Positions 40,218 through 49,771 of a stretch of 64,000 bases of DNA are shown piece after piece. Below the pieces are notes generated by a model. The model was given only the letters and a program-made list of their open reading frames with translations. It was not told the origin of the DNA and ran no database searches. The DNA is taken from positions 1 to 64,000 of the forward strand of contig CAJUHR010000019.1 of NCBI GenBank assembly GCA_910586255.1. The letters are read 5' to 3'. Within the stretch, counting starts at the first letter, position 1; every line of letters begins with the position of its first letter. Source of the stretch: an uncultured Lachnospiraceae bacterium. GTDB taxonomy: Bacteria; Bacillota; Clostridia; Lachnospirales; Lachnospiraceae. The translations under genes and the position numbers were made by a program.

Positions 40218-42242
40218 GATATGGAGAGGCGGGGCTGGAAGCAGTGTGATTTTGTCTATGTGACAGGAGACGCCTATGTGGATCATCCCTCCTTTGGGAC
40301 AGCCATTATCAGCCGTCTTTTGGAGGCCCATGGATTTAAGGTAGGCATCATTGCCCAGCCGGATTGGAGAGATAGGGAAAGCATCCGGATTTTAGGAAGA
40401 CCCCGTCTGGGATTTTTGGTGTCCGCGGGCAATATGGATTCCATGGTAAATCATTATACAGTGTCAAAAAAACGGCGCGGCCAGGATTTTTATACTCCGG
40501 GCGGGGTTATGGGGAAAAGGCCGGACTATGCCACCATTGTATACGGCAACCTGATTCGCTCCGTCTATAAGGATGTGCCGGTTATCATCGGCGGCATTGA
40601 GGCCAGCCTGCGGAGAATGGCTCATTATGATTACTGGTCAAATAAGTTAAAACGGTCCGTTCTTCTTGATTCCCAGGCAGACATTCTTTCCTACGGTATG
40701 GGAGAACATTCCATTGTGGAGATTGCCGAGGCTCTTAACGCGGGGATTGATGTGGGAATGATCACCTTTGTGGACGGGACGGTTTACCGGACCCGAAGCC
40801 TTTTAAATGTCTTTGACTATCAGCTTTTGCCGGATTATGAGGATATGAAAAAGGATAAGCGGGAGTATGCCCGCAGCTTTGGGATCCAGTACAAAAATAC
40901 GGACCCGTATTCCGGCAGAAGGCTGGTAGAGCCCTACAGCGGCCGGGATTATGTGGAATATGTGGTGCAGAATCCGCCCTCGAAGCCTCTCTCTGAGGAG
41001 GAAATGGATCAGGTGTACGGCCTTTTCTACATGCGCGGCTATCATCCGTCCTATGAGGCGGCAGGCGGGATTATGGCTGCACGGGAGGTTAAGTTTAGCC
41101 TGATCAGCAATCGGGGGTGCTTCGGCGCCTGCAGCTTTTGTGCCCTGACCTTCCATCAGGGGCGAATTATTCAGGCCAGAAGCCATGAATCCCTGATAGA
41201 GGAGGCCAAAAAACTCACTGAGGACCCGGATTTTAAGGGATATATTCACGATGTGGGAGGCCCTACGGCCAACTTCCGTTTTCCGGCCTGTGAAAAACAG
41301 AAGACAAAGGGGGCCTGCGCGGGGAGACAATGCCTGTTTCCTGAGCCCTGCAAACATCTGCGGGCAGACCATGGAGATTACATTTCGCTTCTTAGAAAGC
41401 TTCGGAACATTCCCGGAGTGAAAAAGGTGTTTATCCGCTCAGGGATCCGGTTTGACTATCTTCTTGCAGACAAAAGCAGGGGATTTTTGCGTGAGCTGTG
41501 TGAGCACCATGTCAGCGGCCAGCTAAAGGTGGCGCCGGAGCATGTGTCGGATGAGGTTCTTTCCCTGATGGGAAAGCCCAAAAACGCCGTATACCGGCAG
41601 TTTGTCCGGGAGTACGAGAGAATGAACGAGCGTCTGGGCAAGGAGCAATACCTGGTTCCTTACCTGATGTCATCCCATCCCGGCTCCACCTTAAAGGAGG
41701 CGGTAGAGCTGGCAGAGTATCTGCGGGAGTTTCCATATATGCCGGAGCAGGTGCAGGATTTCTATCCCACTCCATCAACCATCTCCACCTGCATGTACTA
41801 CACAGGGCTGGATCCGCGCACCATGGAGCCGGTGTATGTGCCGGTAAGTCCCCACGAGAAGGCCATGCAGCGGGCACTGATTCAATTTAGGGATCCGAAA
41901 AATCACAGTCTGGTGGCGGAGGCCCTTAAAAAGGCGGGGCGGACGGACCTGATCGGGTACGATAAAAAGTGTTTGGTGCGGCCGCCGGAAGGAGAAGAAG
42001 CAGAAAGACGAGGAAGAAGAGACGGGCAGGCATCGCCCGGCGACAAAAAAAGAGGGAAAGGGACGAGACAGGGCGGAGCAGGAACCGAAAAGCCGACAGG
42101 TCAAAGAGGAGCAGGAACCAAAAGGCCGACAAGCCAAAGAGGAGCGGGAGACAAAAAGCAGGAGCGGATGTTTGATAACCGGAGAAAGAAGCGGACCATA
42201 CGAAACGTACATTCAAGGAAAACGGACAGAACAGGATCTTGA
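40188..42242 (+). CDS. YgiQ-family (UPF0313) radical SAM protein
   Basis: A 684-residue radical SAM protein. The cluster motif is NRGCFGACSFCALTFHQGR (CxxxCxxC), preceded by the conserved YgiQ N-terminal domain (GDAYVDHPSFGTAIISRLLEAHG, GGIEASLRRMAHYDYW). The HEHL-like region VSGQLKVAPEHVSDEVLSLM and a further cysteine-rich loop (CAGRQCLFPEPCKHL) follow. The biochemical role of YgiQ proteins is not known to me. ATG 40188, behind GAGGAGTG, is preferred to a TTG at 40155. The last 85 residues are basic and repetitive and are probably disordered. Confidence 0.92.
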   Translation: MNDYLPVSRQDMERRGWKQCDFVYVTGDAYVDHPSFGTAIISRLLEAHGFKVGIIAQPDWRDRESIRILGRPRLGFLVSAGNMDSMVNHYTVSKKRRGQDFYTPGGVMGKRPDYATIVYGNLIRSVYKDVPVIIGGIEASLRRMAHYDYWSNKLKRSVLLDSQADILSYGMGEHSIVEIAEALNAGIDVGMITFVDGTVYRTRSLLNVFDYQLLPDYEDMKKDKREYARSFGIQYKNTDPYSGRRLVEPYSGRDYVEYVVQNPPSKPLSEEEMDQVYGLFYMRGYHPSYEAAGGIMAAREVKFSLISNRGCFGACSFCALTFHQGRIIQARSHESLIEEAKKLTEDPDFKGYIHDVGGPTANFRFPACEKQKTKGACAGRQCLFPEPCKHLRADHGDYISLLRKLRNIPGVKKVFIRSGIRFDYLLADKSRGFLRELCEHHVSGQLKVAPEHVSDEVLSLMGKPKNAVYRQFVREYERMNERLGKEQYLVPYLMSSHPGSTLKEAVELAEYLREFPYMPEQVQDFYPTPSTISTCMYYTGLDPRTMEPVYVPVSPHEKAMQRALIQFRDPKNHSLVAEALKKAGRTDLIGYDKKCLVRPPEGEEAERRGRRDGQASPGDKKRGKGTRQGGAGTEKPTGQRGAGTKRPTSQRGAGDKKQERMFDNRRKKRTIRNVHSRKTDRTGS
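42075..42158 (+). repeat. 33-bp in-frame tandem repeat in the radical SAM gene
   Basis: Two full copies and a partial third (42075, 42108, 42141) encode GAGTEKPTGQR, GAGTKRPTSQR and GAGDKKQER, a basic tail likely to vary in length between strains. Confidence 0.75.
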
Positions 42243-42282
42243 GATTACTGTTCAGCTTGAGAGCAGGGAGGAAATAGTTAAT

Positions 42283-43065
42283 ATGAAAATAGCGATTGTT
42301 ACGGGAGCGTCCTCCGGCATGGGGCGGGAGGCAGTGGTGCAGCTGGCCAACCGGTTTGCAGGCCTGGGAGAAATCTGGGTGATTGCCAGGAGAACCGAGC
42401 GGCTGGAGCAGCTTCGCAGAAGGGTTCCCGTTCCCCTGCGGGTGCTGGGGCTGGATTTGACAGACGAGGATTCTATAGAGAGCCTTCGGTGGGAGTTAAG
42501 ACACCGTATGCCGGAGGTGAAAATCCTGGTGAATGCAGCCGGATATGGAAGGGCAGGGAAGGCAGGCGCCGGGGATATGGCCAGGGAGACCGGGATGATC
42601 CGGCTAAACTGCGAGGCTCTGTGCGGGGTGACCCATGCGGTTCTGCCGTATATGTCTGATCATGGAAGGATTCTGATGTTTGCCTCGGCTGCCGGATTTC
42701 TCCCTCAGCCGGAGTTTGCCATTTATGCGGCTACCAAGGCATTTGTGGTCAGCTTTGGACGGGCCTTAAACAGGGAGCTTCGAGCCAGGGATATTGTGGT
42801 GACTTCTGTGTGCCCGGGGCCGGTGGATACGGAATTTTTTACAACGGCGGATATGGATGGGAAGCTTCCCTTTTATAAAAGAATGTCCATGGCAAAGCCG
42901 GAGCGGGTGGTCCGCCGGGCCATTGGGGACAGCATGCTGGGAAAGGAGATGTCCGTGTACGGTCCTTTTATGAAGCTGTTTTGTGTTGGGTGTAAGCTGA
43001 TTCCTCACAGCCTTATTCTGTCGGGAATGGAATGGGGGTTGAGAGGACAAAGGAAGAGAGAATGA
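42283..43065 (+). CDS. Short-chain dehydrogenase/reductase
   Basis: A 260-residue SDR. Cofactor motif TGASSGMGREAV, NAAGYG (NAG), catalytic YAATK (Tyr and Lys) and the PGPVDTEFF loop are all present. Ser of the triad is likely in MFASAAGF. The Arg-Arg after strand 2 (VIARRTERLEQL) favours NADPH. The substrate is unknown. ATG 42283 has GGAGG upstream; an in-frame ATG at 42172 would add a tail overlapping the radical SAM gene. Confidence 0.9.
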   Translation: MKIAIVTGASSGMGREAVVQLANRFAGLGEIWVIARRTERLEQLRRRVPVPLRVLGLDLTDEDSIESLRWELRHRMPEVKILVNAAGYGRAGKAGAGDMARETGMIRLNCEALCGVTHAVLPYMSDHGRILMFASAAGFLPQPEFAIYAATKAFVVSFGRALNRELRARDIVVTSVCPGPVDTEFFTTADMDGKLPFYKRMSMAKPERVVRRAIGDSMLGKEMSVYGPFMKLFCVGCKLIPHSLILSGMEWGLRGQRKRE

Positions 43066-43075
43066 GGACGGGAAT

Positions 43076-43642
43076 ATGAGAAAGGAAAAGGGGGATTACG
43101 GGTATCGGGACAGCAGCCGCAGGATGCGGATGATGATTACAGCCATTCTCGTGGCGGCTATTCTTGCTCAGGTGGCTGCCAGATTCCTTGCAAAGGAACA
43201 GGCGGCAAAAAATATTTTGACGGTCATGGCGATTCTGACGGTGCTTCCCATGGCCAATATGGCATCGCCGCTACTGGCATCCTGGCGTTACCGGACGCCG
43301 CCGGAGGAATTTCATAAAAAAATGATGGGTTACGAGAAAAAATGCGTGATCCTTTACGATTTGATTCTCACCACAAAGGAATTTGTGCTTCCCATGGACG
43401 GCATTGCGGTTCATTCCGGCGGTGTGTATGCCTACTGTACGGCGAAAAAGGCTGACCCGGTCAAGGCAGAGAAATCCTTGAATGTATTGCTTGCAGCCAG
43501 CCGTCTGGAGCCCCACGTGAAGGTGTTCAAGGATGAGAAAAGCTTTTTTCGGCGGCTGGACAGCTTAACGTCTGAGACGGATTCAGAAAAGGACGAGACA
43601 GTGGAGTATGAGGTGCAGGTGCTTAAAAGCTTGTCCATGTAA
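43076..43642 (+). CDS. Hypothetical membrane protein
   Basis: A 188-residue protein with two N-terminal membrane helices (MMITAILVAAILAQVAARFL and ILTVMAILTVLPMANMASPL) and a soluble C-terminal domain (CVILYDLILTTKEFVLPMDGIAVH and onward) that ends acidic. I recognise no family. It lies between the SDR and an RluA-type synthase with short gaps. Confidence 0.8.
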   Translation: MRKEKGDYGYRDSSRRMRMMITAILVAAILAQVAARFLAKEQAAKNILTVMAILTVLPMANMASPLLASWRYRTPPEEFHKKMMGYEKKCVILYDLILTTKEFVLPMDGIAVHSGGVYAYCTAKKADPVKAEKSLNVLLAASRLEPHVKVFKDEKSFFRRLDSLTSETDSEKDETVEYEVQVLKSLSM

Positions 43643-43668
43643 AGAGGAGAACGCAGGGAGAGCAGGCT

Positions 43669-44763
43669 ATGAGAGAGATCGCGATAAATCACAATGAGGC
43701 AGGGCAGCGGCTGGATAAGTTTCTGGGGAAATATTTAAAGCTTGCTCCCAAGGCATTTCTCTATAAAATGATGCGCAAAAAGAATATCACCCTCAACGGG
43801 AAAAGGTGTGACGGGTCGGAACGGCTTTGCGAGGGAGACCAGGTGAAGCTTTTTTTTGCGGAGGAAACCATTGAAAAATTTTCTCAGATCAAGGTGCAGC
43901 AGGTAAAAAAGAAAAAGCTGGATATTATCTATGAGGACGACCATGTTCTTCTGATCAACAAGCCGGCGGGAATGCTGTCTCAGAAGGCAAAGGATACGGA
44001 CGAATCTCTGGTGGAGTATCTGATTGACTATCTGATGGATTCGGGGCAGCTAAAACCGGAGGAGCTGCGCAGCTTCCGGCCCTCGGTCTGCAACCGGCTG
44101 GACCGGAATACCAGCGGGCTGGTGGCGGCGGGGAAATCCCTGGCGGGCTTACAGATTTTATCGGAATTATTTAAGGACCGCTCTCTTCATAAGTATTACC
44201 TCTGCGCGGTTGCAGGGCAAGTGAGAGAAAAAAGCCGGATAGAAGGGATTTTGGTAAAGGACGAGAGGAGAAACCTGGTGGCGGTTTCGCAGGTCAGGAA
44301 AGAAGGCCTCAGGGAAGGACGTCTCAGGAAAGAAAATCTCAGGGAAGACAGTCTCAAAAAAGAAAATCTCAGGGAAGAAAATGAAAAGAGGCACAGGGAA
44401 TCAGATAAAAACCAGGTGGCCGGGGCTGCAATCTGTACGGAGTATGAGCCTTTCGCATATGAAAACGGCTGCACGCTTCTTAGGGTCAGGCTGATTACAG
44501 GGAAAACCCACCAGATCCGGGCCCATTTGTCATCGGTGGGTCATCCGCTGGTGGGGGATCCTAAATACGGGGACAAAAGCGTCAATGAGAAGGCCGCCAG
44601 GCTTTACGGAGTTCGTTTCCAGATGCTCCATTCCTATGAGATGGTTTTTCCGTCTGTGCCGGAGCCCTTGTCCCTTTTGGGAGGAAAAAGCTTTGCGGCC
44701 CCTGTGCCGAAGGAATTTGAAAAGATTTTTCCATCCTTTGACTGGTCCGTCTTAAGGAGGTAG
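43669..44763 (+). CDS. RluA-family pseudouridine synthase with repeat insertion
   Basis: A 364-residue enzyme with an N-terminal S4-like domain (QRLDKFLGKYLKLAPKAFLYKMMRKKNITLNG) and a catalytic domain: INKPAGMLSQ, CNRLDRNTSGLVAAGKS (catalytic Asp in RLDRNTSG) and the C-terminal LITGKTHQIRAHLSSVGHPLVGDPKYG. Between the strands after the active site it carries an insertion of about 50 residues (VRKEGLREGRLRKENLREDS and on), absent from ordinary RluA proteins. Substrate uridines cannot be told (RluC/RluD type). Confidence 0.93.
   Translation: MREIAINHNEAGQRLDKFLGKYLKLAPKAFLYKMMRKKNITLNGKRCDGSERLCEGDQVKLFFAEETIEKFSQIKVQQVKKKKLDIIYEDDHVLLINKPAGMLSQKAKDTDESLVEYLIDYLMDSGQLKPEELRSFRPSVCNRLDRNTSGLVAAGKSLAGLQILSELFKDRSLHKYYLCAVAGQVREKSRIEGILVKDERRNLVAVSQVRKEGLREGRLRKENLREDSLKKENLREENEKRHRESDKNQVAGAAICTEYEPFAYENGCTLLRVRLITGKTHQIRAHLSSVGHPLVGDPKYGDKSVNEKAARLYGVRFQMLHSYEMVFPSVPEPLSLLGGKSFAAPVPKEFEKIFPSFDWSVLRR
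44293..44382 (+). repeat. 15-bp in-frame minisatellite, six copies
   Basis: Six 15-base units, five beginning CTCA, in register with the codons, encode pentapeptides VRKEG, LREGR, LRKEN, LREDS, LKKEN, LREEN inside the RluA-type gene. It would form a charged helix. Confidence 0.85.
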
Positions 44764-44768
44764 GAAGC

Positions 44769-45998
44769 ATGGAACGAAAAAGGCTGGGCGAGGCGGTTGA
44801 CGGGGCTTTATATGCAGCCGGGAGACTACATCTTCTTCTGTTGCGGTTTCTCACAGGGACATTGACTTTGTTTCTCATCCTTGTGCCGGTTACAGGGGTG
44901 TGGATGGTCTCTCTGATGAGAAAATATTCCGTTTTTCGGGATTTCTTTGGATACCTTCGCCGCGGACAGGCTATCGGCTCTCTGGCAGCTTTTCTCCTTT
45001 GCTATATGGGAATGTTCGGAGCCCTTTTCTGGCTTTGTATCGTGTGCCGGAGACTGCGCATCGCAAAGAGGCTGATCGTGTGGAGTATGATCTGGGTTCC
45101 CTTTCTCAATTACGGGCTGGCCCTGTATGTGCGGGGGCTGGCAAGGCAGGAGATCGATCACAGCATCCATAAGATTCGTCTGGATGATGTGCGGGTGGAA
45201 CGTCAGGTCTGCAAAACCCGGTATCCGGTTCTGCTGGTCCATGGAGTCGGATTTCGGGATTTTCACTATTTTAATTATTGGGGCAGGATTCCCAGGGAGC
45301 TTAGGCGAAACGGGGCAGAGGTTTATTACGGACACCAGGAGGCGTGGGGTACGGTGGAGGATAACGGGGAGATTCTCCGGCAGAAGATTTTTGAGATTCT
45401 TAAAGAGACAGGGGCAAAAAAGGTGAATATTATCGCCCACTCCAAGGGGGGACTGGATTCCCGGTATCTTATAAGCGGACTTGTGATGGGGCCATATGTT
45501 GCCACCCTGACCACCATCAATACACCTCATCACGGTTCGGCGCTGGTGGACTTTCTCATGGGGCTTCCAGATGGTCTTTACCAGCTTATCTGCCGTTACA
45601 TTGACTGGTATTTTGGAAAGTTGGGGGATAAAAAGCCCAATGCCTATGCGGCCAGCCGCCAGCTTTCCTGCGGCTATGCCAAGGAGTTTAACGAAAAATA
45701 CCCGGATGTCCCAGGAGTTTTTTACCAAAGTTTTACAAGTCTTATGAGACACGGGCTTAGCAGTAAGCTTCTCTGTGTGCCCTACTGGATTCTAAAGGTG
45801 ATTGACGGGCCCAATGACGGTCTGGTGACGGCAGAGTCGGCCCGGTGGACCAATTTTCGTGGAGTTGTGACAAACCAGTATCTGCGGGGGATCTCCCACG
45901 GGGATATGATTGATCTGACCCGGGAGGATTACCGGAACTTTAAGGTGTTGGAATTTTACATACAGCTGGTGGAAAAGCTGGCAGAGAACGGTTTTTAG
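44769..45998 (+). CDS. Membrane-anchored alpha/beta-hydrolase (lipase-like)
   Basis: A 409-residue protein. Three N-terminal membrane segments lie within residues about 15-125. The hydrolase domain starts at YPVLLVHGVGFRDFHYFNYWGRIP (oxyanion HG). The nucleophile Ser is in IIAHSKGGLDSRY, the acid Asp probably in IDGPNDGLVTAES, and the catalytic His in GISHGDMIDL. This resembles triacylglycerol lipases and PGAP1-like esterases. It is probably displayed on the membrane. It starts 5 bases after the RluA-type gene. Confidence 0.87.
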   Translation: MERKRLGEAVDGALYAAGRLHLLLLRFLTGTLTLFLILVPVTGVWMVSLMRKYSVFRDFFGYLRRGQAIGSLAAFLLCYMGMFGALFWLCIVCRRLRIAKRLIVWSMIWVPFLNYGLALYVRGLARQEIDHSIHKIRLDDVRVERQVCKTRYPVLLVHGVGFRDFHYFNYWGRIPRELRRNGAEVYYGHQEAWGTVEDNGEILRQKIFEILKETGAKKVNIIAHSKGGLDSRYLISGLVMGPYVATLTTINTPHHGSALVDFLMGLPDGLYQLICRYIDWYFGKLGDKKPNAYAASRQLSCGYAKEFNEKYPDVPGVFYQSFTSLMRHGLSSKLLCVPYWILKVIDGPNDGLVTAESARWTNFRGVVTNQYLRGISHGDMIDLTREDYRNFKVLEFYIQLVEKLAENGF

Positions 45999-46012
45999 AG
46001 AGAGGTTTTATC

Positions 46013-46531
46013 ATGAGAAAAAGAAAACAGAAGGAAAAAATGCCTGTGTGGTCAGAGCAGGAGCTGATGGAGAGAAAGCTTGCCATGGAAAGGCTTCATC
46101 CCGGTTACATTGATATGGAATTTCGTCTGGGAGCGTGGCTGGGGTTTGTGATGATCGGCCGGATATTCCTTCACGGCCTGAACATTATTCTGGGACTGCA
46201 AAGGGGTATATTTCTGGTGTTTATCCCTTTTATTCTGCTTATATGCTTTGGCTTTTATTCCGTGTGTATCCGTCAGCAGTGGAAGCTTGCATGGGTGTTT
46301 CTGATTTTCAGGGCAAAAGAGCTGGTGCAGATTTTGTATCGGACCGTTCCGGATCTTTTTTATCTGAATTTTTGGGGTGATATCTGGTGGGTGACCACGG
46401 TGGGAGCCGTACTTTTAGACATCTGTTTTTTGCTGGCAGTGGCCCTTTTGCCTTCCGTTCACCGTTTTGTGGAGAATGACAGGCTTGTCCGCTCCCCACA
46501 GGCGATTGAGGAAGCGGCAGAGGGAGTGTAA
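46013..46531 (+). CDS. Hypothetical membrane protein
   Basis: A 172-residue protein with about four hydrophobic segments (WLGFVMIGRIFLHGLNIILGL, IFLVFIPFILLICFGFYSVC, WKLAWVFLIFRAKELVQILY, GAVLLDICFLLAVALLP). It begins 14 bases after the lipase-like gene behind AGAGAGG and may act with it. No family is recognised. Confidence 0.75.
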   Translation: MRKRKQKEKMPVWSEQELMERKLAMERLHPGYIDMEFRLGAWLGFVMIGRIFLHGLNIILGLQRGIFLVFIPFILLICFGFYSVCIRQQWKLAWVFLIFRAKELVQILYRTVPDLFYLNFWGDIWWVTTVGAVLLDICFLLAVALLPSVHRFVENDRLVRSPQAIEEAAEGV

Positions 46532-46539
46532 ATGGTTCC

Positions 46540-46568
46540 TTGTCGAAAAGCGCCATTCGTGCTATAAT
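46540..46568 (+). promoter_or_regulatory. Sigma-A promoter of the activase-related gene
   Basis: TTGTCG (46540-46545), 17 bases, TATAAT (46563-46568); leader of about 75 bases. Confidence 0.7.
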
Positions 46569-46649
46569 GTGTTTCGCGGAAAGCAAGCGGGCCTGCCTGT
46601 ACTGCCTGTTTGCAGGTTACGTCAGATCGAACAATTAGGAGAGGATTAC

Positions 46650-49610
46650 TTGAAAATCGGATTGGATGTTGGTTCCACAACCATCAAGACCATTGTTTTG
46701 GATGACAGTGGGAAAATCATATATTCAGCCTATGAGCGCCATTTTTCCCAGATTACGGCAAAGACGGCAGAGGCCCTTGTGAAGGTGAAGGAGGCTTTCC
46801 CTGACCATACGGACTTTTGCCTGGTTATTTCCGGTTCTGCGGGAATGGGGATGGCAAAGAGCTGCCAGGTGGATTTTGTCCAGGAGGTCTATGCCACCAA
46901 GGTGGCGGCAGAGAAAAACGCGCCGGATACGGATGTGATTATTGAGCTGGGCGGGGAGGATGCCAAGATTATCTTCTTAAACGGTGCCATGGAGGCCCGG
47001 ATGAACGGCTCCTGCGCCGGAGGGACCGGGGCGTTTATTGACCAGATGGCCACTCTCCTCGGCATCACCCCCGATGAGATGAACGATTATGCCAAAGAGA
47101 GCACCAAGCTTTACACCATCGCTTCCCGGTGCGGAGTGTTTGCCAAAAGCGACATTCAGCCCCTGATCAACCAGGGGGCGGACAAGCGGGATATATCCGC
47201 CAGCATATTCAGCGCGGTGGTGAACCAGACCATCGGCGGGCTGGCCCAGGGACGGGCTATTGAGGGAAACGTCCTTTACCTGGGAGGGCCTCTTACCTTT
47301 ATGCCAGAGCTTCAGAAAAGCTTTGACAAGGCCCTGAACTTAAAGGGAAGCTGTCCTGAAAATTCTCTTTACTATGTGGCTCTGGGAGCCGCCCTCTGTG
47401 CCCGCGGCCAGGTGGATTTGGATCAGGTGACAGAGGCTCTTTCCCGGTATGAATCCATCAGCGAGTTTCAGACCCTGCCGCCTCTCTTTGCCGATGAAAA
47501 GGAATATGAGGAGTTTAAGAAACGCCACAGTCAGGCGGATGTGGCCTACGGGAATCTAAAAGGCTACCGGGGACGGACCTGGGTGGGAATTGACGCAGGC
47601 TCCACCACCGTGAAAGCCGTGGTGATCGGAGAGAATAAGGAGATTCTGGACAGCACCTATCTATCCAACAGCGGGAACCCGGTTCCTATTGTCCGGGAGT
47701 ATCTGGCCAGTGTGTATGAGCGCTGCCCGGACATCCGGATAGCCGGCTCCTGTGTGACCGGATACGGGGAGGACATTATCAAAAATGCCTTTTCCATCGA
47801 TGAGGGTCTGGTGGAAACCATGGCCCACTTAAAGGCGGCTCAGGCCTTTATGCCGGACGTGGAATTTATCATTGACATCGGCGGCCAGGATATGAAGTGC
47901 TTTAAGATTCACAATTCGGCCATTGACAATATCTACTTAAACGAGGCCTGCTCCTCCGGCTGCGGCTCCTTTTTACAGACCTTTGCCGGAGCCTTAAATT
48001 ACTCTCCGGAGGAATTTTCCAGGCTGGGTCTGTTCTCCAAAAACGCGGTGGATCTCGGTTCCCGGTGCACGGTGTTTATGAATTCTTCCGTTAAGCAGGC
48101 CCAGAAGGACGGGGTCAGCACGGAAGATATTTCCGCAGGGCTTTCCATCAGCGTGGTGAAAAACGCTATCTATAAGGTGATCCGCCCGGCCAGCATGGAC
48201 GAGTTGGGAAAACGGATTGTGGTTCAGGGCGGAACCTTTTTAAACGATGCGGTTCTGCGGGCCTTTGAGCGGGAGATGGGCTTTAACGTGGTCCGCCCGG
48301 TGATTGCGGGGCTGATGGGCGCCTACGGGTGCGCCCTTCACGCCATGGAGCAAAGGGGGAGGACAAAGGAGGAAAAGATCAGCTCCATCATTACCATGGA
48401 GGAGCTAAAAGGCTTTGTGCATCAGGTAAAAAATGTCAACTGCGGCCTGTGCAGCAACAACTGTCTTCTCAGCGCCAACACTTTTTCGGGCGGCAGGAAA
48501 TACATAGCAGGCAACAAGTGCGAGCGTCCGGTGACAAAGAGGGCCTCGGATGCGGACCACAATATCTATAAATACAAGCAGGAGCTTTTGGCAGGCTACG
48601 CTTCTGTAAAGGGGAGGCGCAGGGAGGTGATCGGCCTTCCTCTGGGACTTAATTACTATGAGCTGGCGCCCTTCTGGCATAAGTTTTTTACGGTGCTTGG
48701 CTTTGGGGTGGAGATCTCTCCCTTTTCCAACCGGGAGCTGTATCTGGCAGGGCAACATTCCATCCCCAGCGACACGGTGTGCTTCCCGGCCAAGATGCTT
48801 CACGGCCATATTCAGTATTTGAAGGAAAAGAAGGTGGATGCCATCTTTTACCCCTGTATGAGCTTTAACTTTGACGAGGGCCTGGGAGACAATAATTATA
48901 ACTGCCCGGTGGTGGCCTACTACCCGGAGGTCATTGCCGCCAACATGAAATTCGACAACGAGACAGTTCTCATCAATGATTATGTGGGGCCTCATAAAAA
49001 GAAGTTTTTCCCGGGGAAGATGACAGAGCTTTTGGGCCGTTATTTTAAGGACATCGATATAAAGGAAGTAAAAAGAGCCAGCGACCTGGCCTTTCGGGAG
49101 CGGGAGCTGTACCTTTTAAAGATCCGGAAAAAGGCGCGGCAGATTATTGCCGAAGCCAGGAGGGAGGGCCGGAGGATTATTGTGCTGGCAGGCAGGCCCT
49201 ACCATGTGGACCCGGAGATCAATCACGGGATTGACATGCTGATCAACGGCTTTGGCGTGTCAGTCATCTCGGAGGACTGTGTAAGCCACCTTGTATCCCG
49301 GTTTCCGGTGCGGGTGTTGAACCAGTGGATGTACCACGCAAGGCTTTACGCCGCCGCCAAGTATGTCTGTACTCAGGAGGACATGGAGCTGGTTCAGTTA
49401 GTCAGCTTCGGCTGTGGGCTGGATGCCATAACGACTGATGAGGTGCGCGTTATTATTGAAAATGGCGGAAAGATTTATACCCAGATAAAGATCGATGAGA
49501 TCACCAACTTAGGGGCGGTGCGGGTACGTTTAAGGAGCCTTTTGGCTGCGCTGGACAGGCAAAAGGGTTACTGTTCACGTGCGTCCACAGCAACCGGCAA
49601 AAATCCATGA
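46650..49610 (+). CDS. 2-hydroxyacyl-CoA dehydratase activase-related protein
   Basis: A 986-residue protein with two BadF/BcrA/HgdC-type ASKHA ATPase domains (first: KIGLDVGSTTIKTIVLDDSG, GGEDAKIIFLNG, CAGGTGAFIDQMA; second: WVGIDAGSTTVKAVVIG, DIGGQDMKC, CSSGCGSFLQTFA), a cysteine motif (CGLCSNNCLLSANTF) and a C-terminal DUF2229-like domain. ATP-driven electron injection into a dehydratase-type Fe-S partner is the established role of the small homologue HgdC; the role of this large form is not established. Start is TTG 46650, behind TTAGGAGAGG, giving the family start MKIGLDVGST. Its partner at 49772 is separate, while many relatives are one fused chain. Confidence 0.9.
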   Translation: MKIGLDVGSTTIKTIVLDDSGKIIYSAYERHFSQITAKTAEALVKVKEAFPDHTDFCLVISGSAGMGMAKSCQVDFVQEVYATKVAAEKNAPDTDVIIELGGEDAKIIFLNGAMEARMNGSCAGGTGAFIDQMATLLGITPDEMNDYAKESTKLYTIASRCGVFAKSDIQPLINQGADKRDISASIFSAVVNQTIGGLAQGRAIEGNVLYLGGPLTFMPELQKSFDKALNLKGSCPENSLYYVALGAALCARGQVDLDQVTEALSRYESISEFQTLPPLFADEKEYEEFKKRHSQADVAYGNLKGYRGRTWVGIDAGSTTVKAVVIGENKEILDSTYLSNSGNPVPIVREYLASVYERCPDIRIAGSCVTGYGEDIIKNAFSIDEGLVETMAHLKAAQAFMPDVEFIIDIGGQDMKCFKIHNSAIDNIYLNEACSSGCGSFLQTFAGALNYSPEEFSRLGLFSKNAVDLGSRCTVFMNSSVKQAQKDGVSTEDISAGLSISVVKNAIYKVIRPASMDELGKRIVVQGGTFLNDAVLRAFEREMGFNVVRPVIAGLMGAYGCALHAMEQRGRTKEEKISSIITMEELKGFVHQVKNVNCGLCSNNCLLSANTFSGGRKYIAGNKCERPVTKRASDADHNIYKYKQELLAGYASVKGRRREVIGLPLGLNYYELAPFWHKFFTVLGFGVEISPFSNRELYLAGQHSIPSDTVCFPAKMLHGHIQYLKEKKVDAIFYPCMSFNFDEGLGDNNYNCPVVAYYPEVIAANMKFDNETVLINDYVGPHKKKFFPGKMTELLGRYFKDIDIKEVKRASDLAFRERELYLLKIRKKARQIIAEARREGRRIIVLAGRPYHVDPEINHGIDMLINGFGVSVISEDCVSHLVSRFPVRVLNQWMYHARLYAAAKYVCTQEDMELVQLVSFGCGLDAITTDEVRVIIENGGKIYTQIKIDEITNLGAVRVRLRSLLAALDRQKGYCSRASTATGKNP

Positions 49611-49771
49611 AAATCGCCTGCGGCGATGGGATTTTTGCTCGCCAGCTTAAGTTATTGTACGGTAAGCGCAGCAAATGGGCGGACCTACCTGAACGGTAAC
49701 GCAAAGGGATCATTAATTGAGTAGGAGTCAAAAGGAAAGATACGCAAGACAGTAGGAAAAGAGAAGTAGCC

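Noticed and set aside
43432..43692. Minus-strand frame over the end of the membrane-protein gene
   Set aside because: Antisense shadow with no supporting start signal.
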